A stretch of DNA of 64,000 nt. Origin: Geothrix terrae. Its GTDB lineage: Bacteria > Acidobacteriota > Holophagae > Holophagales > Holophagaceae. Where the stretch lies: the NCBI RefSeq assembly GCF_022808775.1, contig NZ_JAKZLA010000002.1, forward strand, positions 558,001 through 622,000, in the 5' to 3' direction. A model generated the notes under the pieces. It made no database searches and was not told the origin of the DNA. It saw only the letters and a list, made by a program, of their open reading frames with translations. The translations under genes and the position numbers were made by a program. Shown piece after piece: positions 61,410 to 64,000 of this stretch (the stretch's first letter is position 1; every line of letters begins with the position of its first letter).

Positions 61410-62558
61410 ATGGTGATGAATCCGCACGTTCTTTGCGCCTTCGGCACCCGCCCGGAAGTGATCAAGATGGCACCCGTCGTGAAAGCCCTGCGCGAGCAGG
61501 GCTTTCGGGTGTCCGTCCTGGCCACGGCCCAGCACCGGGGCCTGCTGGATCAGATGATGGCGACCTTCGGTCTTCATGCGGACTGGGACCTGGACGCCAT
61601 GCAGCCCAACCAGACCCTGGCCTCGCTGACGGGAAGGCTCGTGCCCGCCCTCGACGCGATCCTCCGGGAGGCCCAGCCAGACCTGGTCCTGGCCCAGGGG
61701 GACACCACCACGGTCTTCTGCACGGCCCTGGCGTCCTTCTACGCCGGCATTCCCTTCGGCCACGTGGAGGCGGGTCTCCGGAGCGGCGATCTCGCCGCGC
61801 CCTTCCCCGAGGAGGGCATGCGCCGCCTCTCCGCCGTCCTCACCCGCTGGCATTTCGCCCCCACCGAGACCTCCAGGTCGGCCCTGCTGCGCGAGGGGGT
61901 GCCGGACGCCCAGGTGCATGTCGTCGGCAACACCGTCATCGATGCCCTGCTCGAGGTCGCCTCCCGCGCCGACCTTCCGGATCCCCTTCCCCGGCCTTTG
62001 GGCCCCGGGGAGCGGCTTGTCCTGGTCACACTGCACCGGCGCGAGAACTTCGGCGAGCCCCTCCGGAGGATCCTGGAAGGCCTCAAGGCGTTCGCGGGCG
62101 CCCATCCCGAGGCGCGGTTCCTCTATCCCGTCCATCCGAACCCGAACGTGACCGGACCGGCCCGGGAGATCCTCGGAGGCGTTCCCAACGTCCATTTGGT
62201 GGATCCCCTCGACTACCCCGCCCTCGTCTCGGCCCTCAAGCAGGCCTTCCTGGTCCTCACCGACAGTGGCGGCCTCCAGGAGGAGGCCCCGGCCCTGGGC
62301 AAACCCGTCCTCGTGTTCCGGGAGGTCACCGAACGTCCCGAGGCCATCGAGGCTGGGGGTGTGCTGCTCGTCGGAAGCGATACGGAGCGGTTCCGGCAGT
62401 TGGCGGAGCGCATCTGGAAGGATGATGTCTTCTACTCGTCCATGGGAACGCCCCGATTCCCCTACGGCGACGGGAAGGCGGCCAACCGGATCGCAAGTAC
62501 GCTCGCGCAGGCGTTCGATGGGACAGCCTGTCCTCCGGTGTCGGCGTTCCAAGCCTGA
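61410..62558 (+). CDS. wecB: UDP-N-acetylglucosamine 2-epimerase (non-hydrolysing)
   Basis: A 382-residue epimerase that makes UDP-ManNAc from UDP-GlcNAc for surface polysaccharides. Signature blocks: FGTRPEVIKMAPVV, VLAQGDTTTVF, HVEAGLRSGD, FPEEGMRRLS, VTLHRRENFG and LTDSGGLQEEAPALGKPVL. It starts 9 bases after pnp; ATG 61416 is an alternative start. Cotranscription with pnp is likely. Confidence 0.93.
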   Translation: MVMNPHVLCAFGTRPEVIKMAPVVKALREQGFRVSVLATAQHRGLLDQMMATFGLHADWDLDAMQPNQTLASLTGRLVPALDAILREAQPDLVLAQGDTTTVFCTALASFYAGIPFGHVEAGLRSGDLAAPFPEEGMRRLSAVLTRWHFAPTETSRSALLREGVPDAQVHVVGNTVIDALLEVASRADLPDPLPRPLGPGERLVLVTLHRRENFGEPLRRILEGLKAFAGAHPEARFLYPVHPNPNVTGPAREILGGVPNVHLVDPLDYPALVSALKQAFLVLTDSGGLQEEAPALGKPVLVFREVTERPEAIEAGGVLLVGSDTERFRQLAERIWKDDVFYSSMGTPRFPYGDGKAANRIASTLAQAFDGTACPPVSAFQA

Positions 62559-62575
62559 TCCCCTGTGGAGATCCC

Positions 62576-63436
62576 ATGCAGATCCAGCTTGAAGCTCCAC
62601 GATCCGCGACGCTGGATGATCTCCAGGAGATCTCTGAACTTCTGAATGTGGTGTTCAGGAAAGAGAAGGACTGGGATCGCGAACTGCCGTGGCAGTACAT
62701 CGAGAACCCTTGTGGCCCTGCGCGTTATGTGAATGCCAGGAACGAGGATGGAAGGCTGATCGGCCATTACGCCGTGATTCCCGTTCCAAGACTCAAGGAC
62801 GAAAAATTCAGCCACTACAGGACCTTCTTATCCTTGAATACCGCAGTACATCCAGATGCCCAGGGGAAGGGGATCTTCAAAATCACGGCCGCGAGCCTCT
62901 ACCAAGACCTGGGGTCCCAGGGACCCGCCATGGTGTTGGGTGTCGCTAATGCCAACAGCATCAAGGGATTCATCGGCTCCCTCGGATTCTACGACTTGGG
63001 TCGCATGGATCTGCGGTTCTACCTCCCCTGGCAGTCCCCCAAGGTGCTTCCCGACCGTCTCCTGGAAACGGACCCGGCCTTCCTCGCGTGGCGCTCACGC
63101 CGCCCTGGAACCCGTATCGTCCGGGACATCAGGACCGGCAGCCTCAGCCGCCTGATCCATCACAAGGGAATTCCGCTGGAAGGAATCCTGACCCATGCCT
63201 GTGAGGCCGGCCACCTTGCTCCACTGAAAGTGCCGGCGCGAAGCCTGATACAGGCGCCCCTGCGCCTTTACGCATCCTCCTGCCCTCAAGAACAGGGCGG
63301 AATCCCAGTACCCGAGCGCCTTCGGCCGAGCCCCCTCCACTACATCTGCCGGCCACTCCCCGATGAAAACGCGGCTGGGCTGATCAACCACCTGAACAGT
63401 CGTCGATTTGAATTCCTCGACTTCGACGTGCTCTAG
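62576..63436 (+). CDS. GNAT-family acetyltransferase of polysaccharide locus
   Basis: A 286-residue protein. The N-terminal half has the GNAT core: LIGHYAVIPVP, then LNTAVHPDAQGKGIFKITAASL as acetyl-CoA motif A and NANSIKGFIGSLGFYDLG as motif B. The C-terminal half may be a second, degenerate GNAT-like domain. Position between wecB and a deacetylase suggests it modifies a sugar precursor or acyl chain. It is less GC-rich than its neighbours. Confidence 0.75.
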   Translation: MQIQLEAPRSATLDDLQEISELLNVVFRKEKDWDRELPWQYIENPCGPARYVNARNEDGRLIGHYAVIPVPRLKDEKFSHYRTFLSLNTAVHPDAQGKGIFKITAASLYQDLGSQGPAMVLGVANANSIKGFIGSLGFYDLGRMDLRFYLPWQSPKVLPDRLLETDPAFLAWRSRRPGTRIVRDIRTGSLSRLIHHKGIPLEGILTHACEAGHLAPLKVPARSLIQAPLRLYASSCPQEQGGIPVPERLRPSPLHYICRPLPDENAAGLINHLNSRRFEFLDFDVL

Positions 63437-63440
63437 ACCG

Positions 63441-64000
63441 ATGGGTACGAACTCGCCATCCCACCTGCGAATCCTCACAGTCGATCTGGAAGATTGGTTC
63501 CACCTGATCGACTACGGGGGCAGCGCCGACGTCGAGGGTTGGCATCGATACCCATCGCGCATTCAGGAAAATACGGCGTTCCTCCTGGACTGCTTCAGGG
63601 AGGCTGGGGTCAAGGCCACGTTCTTCTCCCTCGGGTGGGTTGCCCGGAACCACCCAGGTTTGATCCAGGACATCCTGCGCGAAGGTCACGAGATCGGCAG
63701 CCATTCGGATGTCCACGAGATGGTTCGCAAGCAGAGCCCAAGCGGCTTCCGATCCGACCTCAGAGCCTCGATCCGGACCATCGAGGACGCTTCCGGGCAA
63801 CCAGTCCGTTTCTTCAGGGCACCTGGATTCTCCATCACACCGGAATGTCTCTGGGCCTTTGACATCCTCCTCGAAGAGGGGATCACCTGCGACTGCTCGG
63901 TCTTTCCGGGTTCCCACGCCCATGGTGGGTTCGCCCAGATGGTTCCGGGTGGTCCCGTGCGCCTTCGGGTCTCTGCGGGCGTGCTTCACGAGCTTCCTGT
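63441..64000 (+). CDS. Polysaccharide deacetylase (cut by window end)
   Basis: The first 186 residues of a NodB-fold deacetylase; no stop is reached before the window ends. Metal Asp is in LTVDLEDWFH, the HxxxH pair is in GSHSDVHEM, and FFRAPGFS holds the catalytic Arg region. The LEDWFH start and YPSRIQENTAFLLD stretch recall the deacetylases found beside exosortase (XrtA/PEP-CTERM) polysaccharide loci. It follows the GNAT gene by 4 bases. Confidence 0.88.
   Translation, partial: MGTNSPSHLRILTVDLEDWFHLIDYGGSADVEGWHRYPSRIQENTAFLLDCFREAGVKATFFSLGWVARNHPGLIQDILREGHEIGSHSDVHEMVRKQSPSGFRSDLRASIRTIEDASGQPVRFFRAPGFSITPECLWAFDILLEEGITCDCSVFPGSHAHGGFAQMVPGGPVRLRVSAGVLHELP

Overview
The window is high-GC bacterial chromosome carrying one 17.8 kb integrated element. 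Protein style, the alternative complex III (act) genes joined to a caa3 oxidase operon, and the tightly overlapping genes fit an aerobic Acidobacteriota of the Holophaga/Geothrix kind. That assignment is an inference; no rRNA or tRNA gene was found to test it.

Layout. 1-2.6 kb: 3' end of a P-type cation ATPase gene, a membrane-anchored metallophosphoesterase, and aat. 2.6-21.1 kb: an integrated element inside clpA. A 707-bp segment (start of aat plus the 3' third of clpA) occurs at both ends, 2575-3281 and 20382-21088, with equal length and about 10% protein divergence. The left copy is a severed host clpA tail. The right copy belongs to the element and rebuilds a full clpA. Inside are two related tyrosine recombinases, a TGT/DpdA-like base-exchange enzyme, a zinc-ribbon remnant of an IS1595-type transposase, an ArsR repressor with a coupled unknown gene, a possible replication/primase-type protein with iteron-like repeats upstream, an AT-rich LytTR regulator, an amino-methyltransferase convergent with an McrB/McrC pair, and a cluster of unknown proteins including two paralogues that share an unrecognised domain.

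21-30 kb: full clpA, clpS, a PqqD-like protein, an OPT transporter, an EamA exporter, and a tightly packed set of TrmH/SpoU methylase, Lnt, GNAT and Maf genes. 30.7-44.3 kb: one respiratory operon, actA - small gene - actB - actC - actDE (fused) - actF - cytochrome c - sco - ctaD - ctaE - ctaF - ctaC - ctaB. It would carry electrons from quinol through alternative complex III and cytochrome c to an A2-type caa3 oxidase, with copper delivery and heme O synthesis encoded alongside. 44.3-51.3 kb: a large ATPase/TPR protein and panB, panC, panD, with two paralogous secreted proteins between panC and panD.

51.5-64 kb: RNase G/E, a HAD hydrolase, a LEA-type lipoprotein, queD, then surface polysaccharide genes (SLBB export protein, WecA/MraY-type transferase, UDP-GlcNAc 2-epimerase, GNAT, and a polysaccharide deacetylase cut by the window end) with pnp among them.

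The points most worth checking are the clpA insertion that restores its own target, the TGT/DpdA-like gene within it, the iteron-like repeats, and the paralogous unknown pair at 18-20 kb.
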